Assembly: GCA_947457195.1 (NCBI GenBank)
Contig: CANGUU010000019.1
Coordinates: 1 to 38,370 of the forward strand
DNA from: Gammaproteobacteria bacterium
Lineage (GTDB): Bacteria > Pseudomonadota > Gammaproteobacteria > Pseudomonadales > Pseudohongiellaceae
DNA length: 38,370 nt
Reading direction: 5' to 3'
Part shown: in pieces, positions 1 through 6,972 of the stretch
Position numbering within the stretch: the first letter of the stretch is position 1
Layout of the letters: each line of letters starts with the position of its first letter
Translations under genes and position numbers: made by a program
The notes under the pieces: generated by a model
Database searches by the model: none
What the model saw: the letters and a program-made list of their open reading frames with translations, nothing else
Told to the model about the DNA's origin: nothing

Positions 1-384
1 CGCCCGGACCATCTGTGCATCAACGTCTGGGGTGACGCGGCGATCGGCTTCACCGGCATGGACTTTGAAACCGCCGTGCGCGAGCGCATTCCGATCCTGT
101 CCATCCTCTTCAACAACTTCTCGATGGCGATGGAGATTCCGATCATGAAAATCTCCGACGGCAAGTACAACACCTGCGACATCAGCGGCAATTACGCCGA
201 CATGGCCAAGGCCTTCGGCGGCTACGGTGAGCGCATCACCGACCCGGCCGACATCGTTGCCGCCCTCAAGCGCGGCATTGCCGCTACCGAGCGTGGTCAG
301 CCCGCGCTGCTGGAGTTCATCACCTGCAAGGAGCTGGCGATGTCGTTGTTCTATTCGTCGTACGGGGCAGGGGCGCGCAGCTGA
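1..384 (+). CDS. Thiamine-diphosphate-dependent enzyme, C-terminal fragment (acetolactate synthase-like superfamily)
   Basis: The reading frame is open from the first base, so the gene begins upstream of the window and only about 127 C-terminal residues are visible. They contain the ThDP/Mg-binding region: a GDAAIGFTGMDFETAV stretch followed about 12 residues later by FNN. This matches the GDG(X25-30)NN-type signature of the acetolactate synthase / benzoylformate decarboxylase / oxalyl-CoA decarboxylase superfamily, with Ala in place of the last Gly. The end, with PALLEFITCKE, is the usual closing strand of that domain. The fragment gives the cofactor class but not the substrate, because the substrate-binding and FAD-like domains lie off the window. 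The next 90 bases are non-coding and then the accessory patch begins. Confidence 0.85.
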   Translation, partial: RPDHLCINVWGDAAIGFTGMDFETAVRERIPILSILFNNFSMAMEIPIMKISDGKYNTCDISGNYADMAKAFGGYGERITDPADIVAALKRGIAATERGQPALLEFITCKELAMSLFYSSYGAGARS

Positions 385-458
385 GTTCGGCACATCAAGC
401 AACGAGCAGCAGACGAGCCCAGCATCATGCTGTAATGACCCAGCGGTTTCTGCACAGG

Positions 459-518
459 TCAGGCCACTAAAGCATACGCCTCAGCGGGTGTTCTCATCCC
501 CAACGCCTGGTGCGGACG
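459..518 (-). pseudogene. 3' remnant of an IS3-type transposase; rest of 385-633 has no gene
   Basis: On the minus strand a 19-codon stretch ending in TGA (complement of 459-461) reads RPHQALGMRTPAEAYALVA. The RPH-x-LG-x-xTPAE-Y pattern is the closing signature of rve-type (DDE) transposases of IS3 and related families. Upstream on that strand the frame gives unrelated residues, and no DDE core is present, so only the tail survives. I found no clear terminal inverted repeat or target duplication. The remaining bases of 385-633 hold no credible gene. The remnant lies between a core enzyme gene and the first attC site, so an IS insertion followed by deletion may have removed the cassette that once preceded attC1. 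Confidence 0.6.
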
Positions 519-633
519 TCGGGCTTTGCTTAGTCGATTTCCATTCGGGGTGTTCAATGTGGTCAGTAGCGAATACATCATCGTTCATGCGGTTATGTAT
601 GCAACTCGGTATCCTCGCCGCTGGCAGAGCTGC

Positions 634-735
634 ACATAACAAAGTACCCAAGAGCGACAAAGTAAAGCTGTCACACCCCTTGCTGGCGCAACGGCTGCGC
701 CAGCTTCACTTTGAGCCTTGGCAGCGGCGTTAGCT
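634..735 (+). other. Integron attC recombination site 1 (VCR-like)
   Basis: The site begins with an R''-type core ACATAAC (634-640) followed by AAAG. It ends with an R'-type core GTTAGCT (729-735). Between them is nested imperfect dyad symmetry: AAAGTAAAGCTG (659-670) pairs with CAGCTTCACTTT (701-712) with one mismatch, and CTGGCGCA (683-690) pairs perfectly with TGCGCCAG (695-702), partly sharing bases with the outer arm. The left arm CATAACAAA...CAAGAG resembles the start of Vibrio cholerae repeats. R' deviates slightly from the GTTRRRY consensus (C at the sixth base). Expected crossover is between G729 and T730. This is the attC of a lost upstream cassette, and its R' begins the toxin-antitoxin cassette. 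Confidence 0.8.
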
Positions 736-776
736 GCCCTGATGCCAAAATGCACACATGGTGCTAGAGTTGGCAA

Positions 777-1043
777 ATGAAGAGCTACAGTTGGAATCCT
801 GAGAAGAATGAAGCGCTGATCTTGGAGCGCGGCATTTCATTCGAGGAGATTGTCTTGAATATTGAGCTCGGGCACGAAATTGAGATTTACGACCATCCAA
901 ATCAGCAGAAATATCCTGGGCAGAAGGTTTCCGCCGTCCTCGTCGAAGACTGCGTTTACTTGGTTCCTTTCATCGAGAGCGATGACGGAATCTTTCTGAA
1001 AACCATTATCCCAAGTCGTAAAGCTACAAAGCGCCATAGGTAA
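777..1043 (+). CDS. BrnT/COG2929-type toxin
   Basis: This is an 88-residue basic/acidic protein typical in length for BrnT-like ribonuclease toxins. It opens with YSWNPEKNEALILERGISFEE, the conserved WxxEKNxxLxxxRGISF pattern. It has HPNQQKYPGQ in the centre, VYLVPFIE, and ends with FLKTIIPSRKATK, all hallmarks of the COG2929 group. The start is ATG with only a weak ribosome-binding site. The antitoxin gene begins 5 bases after the stop, so the toxin-first order of brnTA-like pairs is kept. The gene sits within an integron cassette. Known family members inhibit translation by RNA cleavage; activity here is inferred. Confidence 0.85.
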   Translation: MKSYSWNPEKNEALILERGISFEEIVLNIELGHEIEIYDHPNQQKYPGQKVSAVLVEDCVYLVPFIESDDGIFLKTIIPSRKATKRHR

Positions 1044-1048
1044 TCATC

Positions 1049-1324
1049 ATGAATAAACGTACTGCAGAAGAGAAAGAGATTCTGGAAGCCTTTGAGTCTG
1101 GGAAGTTAAAGAAGTCTGCTAACCAGTCGCACGAGGTCAGAAAGCACCGCGCTGCCGCTGGGGAAACGTTCAAGAAAGATGCGCGAATAAATATCCGACT
1201 CTCTTCTCGCGATTTGCGCTCCCTCCAAGCCAAAGCACTAAGAGAAGGAATTCCCTATCAGACTCTAGTCTCTAGTGTTTTGCACAAATACATTGATGGG
1301 CAGCTTGTTGAGAAAAGCAGCTAA
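1049..1324 (+). CDS. CopG/BrnA-type antitoxin
   Basis: This 91-residue protein has a charged N-terminal half, expected to wrap the toxin. It is followed by KKDARINIRLSSRDLRSLQ and KALREGIPYQTLVSSVLHKY, a ribbon-helix-helix DNA-binding domain of the CopG antitoxin kind. The order and 5-base gap after the toxin gene indicate one transcript. Family members neutralise the toxin and repress their own promoter. The promoter should lie between attC1 and the toxin start, but I cannot identify a convincing one. The stop codon TAA (1322-1324) lies within the R'' core of attC2. Confidence 0.85.
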   Translation: MNKRTAEEKEILEAFESGKLKKSANQSHEVRKHRAAAGETFKKDARINIRLSSRDLRSLQAKALREGIPYQTLVSSVLHKYIDGQLVEKSS

Positions 1325-1428
1325 CAAACAGTTCCTGAGCGACGTCGCGACCAAGGTAAACTGTCACGGCGCTTGCTTGCGCAAGCGTCGCGCCAACTCA
1401 CCTTGGCGCCAGAACATGGGCGTTAGCG
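1319..1428 (+). other. Integron attC recombination site 2
   Basis: The R''-type core AGCTAAC (1319-1325) and R'-type core GTTAGCG (1422-1428) are complementary over six bases. Inside, CCAAGGTAAACTG (1361-1373 region) faces CAACTCACCTTGG near 1393-1405 with a few mismatches. The apex is GCTTGC-TTGC-GCAAGC (near 1371-1386) within GGCGC...GCGCC arms. This nested, imperfect palindrome with about 110 bp between cores is the attC architecture. Together with attC1 it brackets the toxin-antitoxin pair, and its R' precedes the monooxygenase-fold gene. R' differs from consensus in the last two bases. Confidence 0.8.
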
Positions 1429-1481
1429 CTCCCCATGAATTGAGGCGTCGTGCAAACTCCACACCCATTCAGGAGGCGCGG

Positions 1482-1835
1482 ATGAATGAGTCACCTAAGA
1501 ACATCGAAGAGCAGACCCGGCGCGAGGCTCACCAACCGATACCAATCACGCGCATATTTCGCGTCAGAATCGTGCCGGACCTCAGGGAGGAGTTCGAGGA
1601 AAAGTCCTCCTCGATCTCCGTGCATACGGTGAATACCGCCCCGGGTTTCCTGTCCGTGTCGATTCTCAAGCCCACAATATGGGCCCCTGATGAATACGCG
1701 ATGATTTCCCTGTGGAAAGATGAAGCTGCTCTGGAGTCGTTTGCCGGTAAGGAATGGCGGCACCCGGTCATCCCCAAGCCCACGGAGAAATACGTTGCGG
1801 CCTGCTGGGTACATCACTACTGGGCATGGGCGTAG
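1482..1835 (+). CDS. Antibiotic-biosynthesis-monooxygenase (ABM) fold protein
   Basis: This is a 117-residue protein. Residues from about 22 onward (ITRIFRVRIVPDLREEFEE) form the first strand and helix of a ferredoxin-like alpha/beta barrel. APGFLSVSILKP and YAMISLWKDEAALESFAGKEW are the typical second-half strands of ABM-domain monooxygenases and heme-degrading relatives. The ATG at 1482 has a perfect AGGAGG at 1471-1476. The gene starts 54 bases after attC2, so it is placed like a second cassette, but no attC follows it. The substrate cannot be inferred; many ABM proteins are cofactor-free quinone-forming monooxygenases. A longer upstream extension of the frame runs through attC2 and is rejected. 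Confidence 0.75.
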   Translation: MNESPKNIEEQTRREAHQPIPITRIFRVRIVPDLREEFEEKSSSISVHTVNTAPGFLSVSILKPTIWAPDEYAMISLWKDEAALESFAGKEWRHPVIPKPTEKYVAACWVHHYWAWA

Positions 1836-2109
1836 CGATGCCAGTGTACGATTGGCGTCGGTAAGCGCGCTGGAACATGTAGCGCCGATCAACGGGCAAA
1901 ACGATGGCCAGACCCCGCATGAGCAGTCAAGACCGTTCGCTTCGAGATGCCCGAGGACGCGCGTGCAGCCCTTTTTCGAGGCGGCAAGACAGCTCGCGCC
2001 GAGTTGCCGTGTGGCTACCTCCCCTGCCAGCTGCTGGGATCCAGCCGCTGTCATCCGCTGACCATGTCGCTGATGGCTTTCCGCCTCGGCGGCAGTCACT
2101 AGGTTGCCC
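1836..2109. other. Gene-free stretch, possible decayed coding remnant
   Basis: No gene with a start is seen here. From about 1926 to 2099 the plus strand reads VKTVRFEMPEDARAALF and onward to a TAG, but there is a stop just before it and no start codon. It may be the ruin of a small antitoxin-like gene (the opening resembles UPF0175-type proteins), or chance. No attC cores matching the two upstream sites were found. Confidence 0.35.
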
Positions 2110-2535
2110 ATGACACGGCACTGGCTGATCAAGTCCGAACCCTACGAATTCAGCTGGCAGCAGCTGCAGCAGGGCGGCAGCACCGAGTGGACCGGCGTGC
2201 GCAACTACGCAGCCCGCAACAACCTGCGGGCCATGCAGGTGGGCGATCTGGCCTTCTTCTACCACAGTAACGAAGGCCAGGAGATCGTCGGCATCGCCAC
2301 GGTAACCCGCGAGCACGTACCGGACCCAACGGCCGCCGATACCACCTGGTCGTCGGTGGAGTTCGCCCCGCTGCGGCCCTTGCCTGTGCCGGTGAAGCTC
2401 CAGACGCTCAAGCAGGATCCGCGCTTTGCCACGCTCGACCTCGTCCGCCTCGGGCGGCTTAGTGTGGGCAAGGTATCGCCGGAGCACTTTGCTGACATTT
2501 GCGCCCTTGGCGGCGTGCACCTCGAGGAGCCCTGA
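2110..2535 (+). CDS. EVE domain protein (thymocyte nuclear protein 1-like)
   Basis: This is a 141-residue single-domain protein. It begins HWLIKSEPYEFSW and continues with WTGVRNYAARNNLRAMQVGDLAFFYHS, the diagnostic EVE fold pattern with the conserved GVRNYxARNxLR. It ends with LGRLSVGKVSPEHF. EVE proteins are PUA-like and in eukaryotes read modified cytosine. In bacteria they are small stand-alone proteins of uncertain role, sometimes near defence genes. The ATG at 2110 is preferred over a TTG two codons upstream because AGG lies 6 bases before it. The TPR gene starts 5 bases after the stop, so the two are probably co-transcribed. Confidence 0.9.
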   Translation: MTRHWLIKSEPYEFSWQQLQQGGSTEWTGVRNYAARNNLRAMQVGDLAFFYHSNEGQEIVGIATVTREHVPDPTAADTTWSSVEFAPLRPLPVPVKLQTLKQDPRFATLDLVRLGRLSVGKVSPEHFADICALGGVHLEEP

Positions 2536-2540
2536 CCACC

Positions 2541-3368
2541 ATGACCCTGCATTCCCATTGCCCCCGTCCCGCAGCCCGCGCGCGGGCTGCGCTGCTCAGC
2601 GTGACCCTCGCTGCAACTGCATTGCAGGCAGCCGCCCCCCCGGAGGGCGACACCATCGACATGTCGGTGGCAGTGGGCACCGCGCTGAGTGAGGCACTCG
2701 ACCTCATGGCAGCCGGCAATCTCGAGGAGGCCGCGGCCGCCCTGCAGACCCTGCGGGCCGGCGGGCTCAACGACTACGAGACCTCCCGCGTACTGCAGCA
2801 GCTCGTCAACCTCGCCATCAACCGCAACGACACGGCGGCGGCCCTTGCCGACAGCGAGGCCCTGCTGGCGACGGCTTCACTGTCGGCAGACGAGCGGACC
2901 GTGTCCACCTTGCTGCTCGGCAAGCTCTACCTGCAGGCGGAAGACTGGAGCAAAGGCATTGCCGCCCTGCAGCAGGTGAACGACAGTCAGGGCGGTACCG
3001 TGATGGAAACCCTGTATCTGCTGGGGTTCGGTCACTATCGTGCCCAGCAGCCGGCCGAGGCGATCAGCTTCCTGGAACAGGCAGTGCAGGTGGGAGGCAG
3101 CCAGGCCGGCGAGCCACACTTCTCCCTGCTTGGCGTGCTGTATGTGAATGCCAAGGACTACGCGAAGGCTGTCGCTGCCTACGAAAACCTCTTTGCGGCA
3201 GTGCCGGCACCCACGCAGGCCGAATCGTACTCGTCTACGCTGGCCCAGTTGTACGTGCAAACCGGGGACACCGCCAAAGCGCGGACCACGCTCGAACGGC
3301 TCATCGCGACCTTCCCGGGCTCGGCCCGGCTCAACGACTACCGGGCGCGCCTCGCTGCCCTGCGCTAG
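2541..3368 (+). CDS. Exported TPR-repeat protein
   Basis: This is a 275-residue protein. Residues 1-30 (basic Arg-rich start, then LLSVTLAATALQAAA) look like a Sec signal peptide. The remainder is helical with degenerate tetratricopeptide units, for example ALDLMAAGNLEEAAAALQTL, LGKLYLQAEDWSKGIAALQQ, LGFGHYRAQQPAEAISFLEQ, LGVLYVNAKDYAKAVAAYEN and LAQLYVQTGDTAKARTTLER. It is probably a periplasmic scaffold or assembly factor with no specific partner identifiable. A longer start (2499) would fall inside the EVE gene. The ATG at 2541 has GAGGAG within the EVE 3' end, about 11 bases upstream. Confidence 0.8.
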   Translation: MTLHSHCPRPAARARAALLSVTLAATALQAAAPPEGDTIDMSVAVGTALSEALDLMAAGNLEEAAAALQTLRAGGLNDYETSRVLQQLVNLAINRNDTAAALADSEALLATASLSADERTVSTLLLGKLYLQAEDWSKGIAALQQVNDSQGGTVMETLYLLGFGHYRAQQPAEAISFLEQAVQVGGSQAGEPHFSLLGVLYVNAKDYAKAVAAYENLFAAVPAPTQAESYSSTLAQLYVQTGDTAKARTTLERLIATFPGSARLNDYRARLAALR

Positions 3369-3428
3369 CGTTCCGCCTGCCGCTGCAGCCTCCCCCCGTG
3401 GCGTCGTGTTGGCGCCGCTGGCCAGCCC

Positions 3429-4286
3429 TCAGCGCGTCGACTTCATCCAGGCCAGCGCGCTGCTGCGCAGTTCCGGCGACGCCACGTGGCCGCCGTCGAA
3501 GACATCAAAGCGCGGCGCATAGCCCGCCGACTGCAGGCGTTCATGAATGACCTTGCCGCACCGCTCGAAGGGCAGCACCTCGTCGGCCGTGCCATGCGAG
3601 ATGAACACCTGGGGCCGGCCGTGCCAGTTGTCGGCGATGATGAAGCCGGGCGAGTGGGCGATCACGTGTGAAAACAGGTCGCCATTGATGAGCCCCAGCG
3701 AAATGCCGTAGCTGGCACCGTCGGAAAATCCCGCCACGGCAAAACGCGTCGTGTCGATGTTGCAGCGCTCGAAGCAGAGACCGAGCAGGGTGTTGAGCTG
3801 TTCGAAGTCGTGCGCAAAACTGCCGCGTATCGCATCCCAGGTACCGCTGCGTGTGCTGGGACAGAGCAGGGCCACGCCGTTGGCAGCGGCCGCCTCGCGC
3901 TGCTGCGCCAGCGTGCGGTCGCCATCGCCGCGGGCGCCGTGCAGCATGAGCTGGAATGGCGTGGCGCGGTCCGGATCGTAGCCGGGAGGCAGGTAGAGCA
4001 GGGCGCGGCGTCCGTCCCGGTCGCTCAGCACATGCTCACCCGCCGCCAGGCGCTGGGAAGGGGGCTGCGGGCGCACAGAGAAGCGTCCGGCCTCAGCAGC
4101 GGCGAGGGCAGCGGGGCCGGTGGGCCAGGCCGCCAGCAGGGCCGCAGCGCCGAGCAGCTGGCGGCGAGCCAGGCAGGCTGTCTGCGCGCGAGCAGGCGAC
4201 TCCGCCTGCCGCGGTTGCTGGCGCTGCCCGGAGTCCGGCAGGGAGTCGTCGTAGGGCGAGACGTCGTTCGGCAAAAAGACGGACAT
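3429..4286 (-). CDS. Exported alpha/beta hydrolase (LpqC/PHB depolymerase-like esterase)
   Basis: This is a 285-residue protein. The catalytic triad is visible: Ser188 in GFSDG, Asp235 in HGTADEVL and His267 in GGHVAS. LMLHGARGDG carries the oxyanion-hole loop. ARRQLLGAAALLAAWPTGPAALAA near residues 40-63 resembles a Tat/Sec signal, but it is preceded by about 38 residues. The true start may be internal or the N-terminus may be extended. The family includes secreted esterases such as poly(3-hydroxybutyrate) depolymerase-like LpqC; the substrate here is unknown. It lies 24 bases downstream of the SDR gene on the same strand, so they are probably one transcript. Confidence 0.8.
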   Translation of the reverse strand: MSVFLPNDVSPYDDSLPDSGQRQQPRQAESPARAQTACLARRQLLGAAALLAAWPTGPAALAAAEAGRFSVRPQPPSQRLAAGEHVLSDRDGRRALLYLPPGYDPDRATPFQLMLHGARGDGDRTLAQQREAAAANGVALLCPSTRSGTWDAIRGSFAHDFEQLNTLLGLCFERCNIDTTRFAVAGFSDGASYGISLGLINGDLFSHVIAHSPGFIIADNWHGRPQVFISHGTADEVLPFERCGKVIHERLQSAGYAPRFDVFDGGHVASPELRSSALAWMKSTR

Positions 4287-4310
4287 GGCGGGTACCGGGC
4301 GTTGTTGTTG

Positions 4311-5063
4311 CTAGGGGCGAGCCTGCACGCTGCCAAGCCCGCCGTCTACACCAATCACCTGACCGGTGATCCAGCTGTTGGACGTGTCGAGCAGCCAGCA
4401 GATCGCGGCGGCGACGTCGGCAGCCTCGCCGATGCGACCGAGCGGATGCATGGCGGCTGAGGCCTTGGCCACCGCTTCGTTCTGGGTCAGCGACCGCGTG
4501 AGCGACGTGCGGGTGAGACCCGGCGCCACGCAGTTCACGCGTACCTGCTGCCGTGCGTAGCTGGCCGCGGCCGCCAGCGCCAGACCCTCGACCCCGGCCT
4601 TGGCGGCGGCGATGGCCTCGTGGTTGAGCAGTCCACGGCGCGCGGCCACCGAGGAGCAGAGCACGATGCTGCCCCCGCCCGCCTGACGCATCATGACTCT
4701 TGCCGCGGACCGCAGCACGTTGAAGGCCGTGGTCAGATTCATGGCCAGCGTATCGGCAAATTCCGCATCGCTGATCAAGTGTGCCGGTTTGAGCAGGATG
4801 GAGCCGGCACAGTTCACCACACCGTCGAGACGGCCATGCTGCGCCTGCACTGCCTGCACGGCGGCATCCACCGCCGCTGCGTCACGGGCTTCGAGCTGCA
4901 GGGGCTCGGCGCCCGTCGACCCCGCGGCAGCGGCCAACCTTTCGCTGTCACGCCCAGTCACTACCACGTGGGAGGACCTGGCACGCAGCAGCTTCACGAC
5001 CTCGTGGCCGATGCCCCCCGTCCCGCCGACCACGACGTACACCGGTGTATTGTCCTGACTCAT
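4311..5063 (-). CDS. Short-chain dehydrogenase/reductase lacking the catalytic tyrosine
   Basis: This is a 250-residue classical SDR. The nucleotide loop is GGTGGIG (residues 13-19), NCAG is at 84-87, and the structural Asn109 and the catalytic-position Ser138 are present. The C-terminal ITGQVIGVDGG is standard. The YxxxK motif is changed: the sequence reads NHEAIAAAKAG, so Lys155 is kept but residue 151, normally Tyr, is Ile. Without that proton donor, classical oxidoreduction is doubtful. It may use another residue or serve a non-redox role. It heads a probable two-gene unit with the downstream esterase and is divergent from the MFS gene. A GGGAG lies 10 bases before the ATG. Confidence 0.9.
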   Translation of the reverse strand: MSQDNTPVYVVVGGTGGIGHEVVKLLRARSSHVVVTGRDSERLAAAAGSTGAEPLQLEARDAAAVDAAVQAVQAQHGRLDGVVNCAGSILLKPAHLISDAEFADTLAMNLTTAFNVLRSAARVMMRQAGGGSIVLCSSVAARRGLLNHEAIAAAKAGVEGLALAAAASYARQQVRVNCVAPGLTRTSLTRSLTQNEAVAKASAAMHPLGRIGEAADVAAAICWLLDTSNSWITGQVIGVDGGLGSVQARP

Positions 5064-5242
5064 GATCGTTACACTCCCGCAACACGGCTGATCGTGCTCG
5101 TACGACAGCGGCCCGCGTTCAGCCCACCAGCAGGTACACCCTTCGGTCGGGCCCAGTCGCCGGCAGGGCGCCGGGGAGCCGCTTGTCTTCCGTCAGCCGT
5201 CCATTGCCTAATGCGGCGGATCGGTGTCCGGGAGAAAGCGGC

Positions 5243-6931
5243 ATGGCGGGGCTGTTGTCAAAAGAGCGCATCACGGCGGGGCCGGACTTCAATCGCTGGC
5301 GCGTACCGCCGGCGTCGGTTGCCATCCACCTGTGCATCGGTTCGGTCTACGCCTGGAGTATCTACAACGCGCCGCTGACCCGGGTATTCGGTGTGGTCGC
5401 CCCGGCGGCCGATGACTGGAGCCTGCAGAACGTCACCTGGATCTTTTCGGTCGCCATCGTCTTCCTCGGCCTGTCGGCTGCCTTTGCCGGACGCTGGCTG
5501 GAAAAAGTCGGTCCACGCATGGTCGGCACGGTGGCCGCCTGTTGCTGGGGTGGAGGCTATCTGGTCGGCAGCCTCGGTATCCTCACCCACCAGCTCTGGC
5601 TGCTCTACCTCGGCTATGGCGTGATCGGCGGCTGCGGGCTCGGGCTCGGCTACGTGTCACCGGTGAGCACGCTCATCCGCTGGTTTCCCGATCATCGCGG
5701 TATGGCAGCGGGCATGGCCATCATGGGTTTCGGGGGCGGAGCCATCATCGGCACACCGATCAAGCGCGCGCTCATGCAGTACTTCTACGAGGCGCCCCTC
5801 TACCTCGGCACGGTCGAACAGGTGCAGTTGGTCACCGATGCCGGGCGGCGTTTCGTGGAACAGGCGGGCCAGCGGCTCGAGGTCGTGGTGGTGGGCGCCA
5901 ACGATGTTGCTGCCATGCTGGTACCGGGACCGGAGGGGGTGTACGTGGTGGGTACCGGCAGCATCGGCGTGGGCCAGACCTTCGTCACCCTGGGCGTGCT
6001 GTACTGCCTGGTGATGCTGGTCGCCGCCTTCGCCTACCGTATTCCGCGCGAAGGCTGGCTGCCGGCCGGCTACAGCCCTCCCACCGAAGCCGGCGAGGCG
6101 CAGCGCATGGTGACTACCCACAACGTCGATATCGATGAAGCGCTGCGCACGCCGCAGTTCTACCGGCTGTGGGTCGTGCTGTGCATGAACGTGTCGGCCG
6201 GCATCGGCGTGCTGGGCGTGGCCAGCACCATGATGAGCGAAATCTTCGGTACCACCCTGCCCGGCATCGTCAACGGCGCCTTCGCCGCCACCTATGTCAG
6301 CATGATCAGTGTATTCAACATGCTGGGGCGCTTCTTCTGGGCGTCGTGCTCCGACTACATCGGGCGCAAGGCCACCTACCGCCTCTTTTTCGCGCTCGGC
6401 ATCCTGCTTTACTGCTCGGTACCATTCGCTGCCTCACGCGTCAGCGTGGATCCGGCGGTGACCTGGCTGGTGCTGTTCTACGGCGCCACCATGCTCATCT
6501 TCACCATGTACGGCGGCGGTTTTGCCACCATCCCGGCCTACCTCGCCGACGTGTTCGGCACCCGCTTCGTGGGGGGCATCCACGGCCGGTTGCTGACCGC
6601 CTGGAGCACGGCCGGCGTGGTGGGGCCGCTGGCGATCACCTCGCTGCGGCAAGGGGCCATCGGGCGCGCCATCGAGGATCTCGCGGCCCGGGTGGATCCG
6701 CTGGTCTTCCAGCAGCGCTTCGGTGCCGGCCTCGACCAGCTCGACGCACTGGTGGCCGCCCAGACCGTGAACATCGCAAGGCTCATGGAGATTGCGCCGC
6801 CCGGCACGGTGGACCCCACGCCCTCGCTGTACAACGGCACGATGTACCTGATGGCCGTGCTGTTGGTGGTGGGTTTGCTGGCCAACGCCGGCATGAAACC
6901 GGTGGCCAGCAGCCACTTCATGAAGGAGTAG
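5243..6931 (+). CDS. OFA-family MFS transporter (oxalate/formate antiporter-like)
   Basis: This is a 562-residue membrane protein with 12 predicted helices. Helix 1 carries CIGSVYAWSIYNAPL, typical of the oxalate:formate antiporter family, and GLGLGYVSPVSTLIRWFPDHRG is the family helix 4 and loop motif. There are two unusually long loops, about 70 residues between helices 5 and 6 and about 65 between helices 11 and 12. Both are predicted periplasmic and sit in pseudo-symmetric positions. The ATG at 5243 has GGAGA 7 bases upstream; the longer frame starting with TTG at 5183 lacks this. The substrate is probably a small monocarboxylate or dicarboxylate but is not determinable here. Confidence 0.85.
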   Translation: MAGLLSKERITAGPDFNRWRVPPASVAIHLCIGSVYAWSIYNAPLTRVFGVVAPAADDWSLQNVTWIFSVAIVFLGLSAAFAGRWLEKVGPRMVGTVAACCWGGGYLVGSLGILTHQLWLLYLGYGVIGGCGLGLGYVSPVSTLIRWFPDHRGMAAGMAIMGFGGGAIIGTPIKRALMQYFYEAPLYLGTVEQVQLVTDAGRRFVEQAGQRLEVVVVGANDVAAMLVPGPEGVYVVGTGSIGVGQTFVTLGVLYCLVMLVAAFAYRIPREGWLPAGYSPPTEAGEAQRMVTTHNVDIDEALRTPQFYRLWVVLCMNVSAGIGVLGVASTMMSEIFGTTLPGIVNGAFAATYVSMISVFNMLGRFFWASCSDYIGRKATYRLFFALGILLYCSVPFAASRVSVDPAVTWLVLFYGATMLIFTMYGGGFATIPAYLADVFGTRFVGGIHGRLLTAWSTAGVVGPLAITSLRQGAIGRAIEDLAARVDPLVFQQRFGAGLDQLDALVAAQTVNIARLMEIAPPGTVDPTPSLYNGTMYLMAVLLVVGLLANAGMKPVASSHFMKE

Positions 6932-6972
6932 GCGCCAGGCCGGTTGCCACTCGGTGCCCTGCCGGTGTTCCC

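Larger units (their letters stand above)
730..1422 (+). mobile_element. Integron gene cassette carrying a toxin-antitoxin pair
   Basis: The unit runs from the crossover point of attC1 to that of attC2, about 693 bp. It contains two genes in tandem and its own attC at the 3' end, which is the normal cassette layout. The antitoxin stop codon lies inside the R'' core of attC2, as is common in cassettes. Base composition is clearly more AT-rich than flanking genes. Toxin-antitoxin cassettes are known as stabilisers of sedentary chromosomal integrons. No integrase or attI is visible in the window, so the array is either detached from its platform or continues beyond it. Confidence 0.75.

Noticed and set aside
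592-640. GTTATGT (592-598) and ACATAAC (634-640) as another core pair
   Set aside because: They are exact inverses but GTTATGT does not fit the R' consensus, and the spacing is too short for a normal attC; ACATAAC is better explained as R'' of attC1.
585-776. 63-codon minus-strand frame
   Set aside because: It runs through attC1, whose palindromes explain the sequence, and its composition is unlike a protein.
1275-1481. Upstream extension of the ABM-fold gene
   Set aside because: The extension crosses attC2 and the antitoxin end; the ATG at 1482 has a perfect Shine-Dalgarno.
1926-2099. VKTVRFEMPEDARAALF reading frame as a small antitoxin-like gene
   Set aside because: A stop directly precedes it and no start codon is available; recorded only as a possible remnant.
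5183-5242. TTG start extending the MFS transporter by 20 residues
   Set aside because: It has no ribosome-binding site, and the ATG at 5243 has GGAGA at suitable distance.
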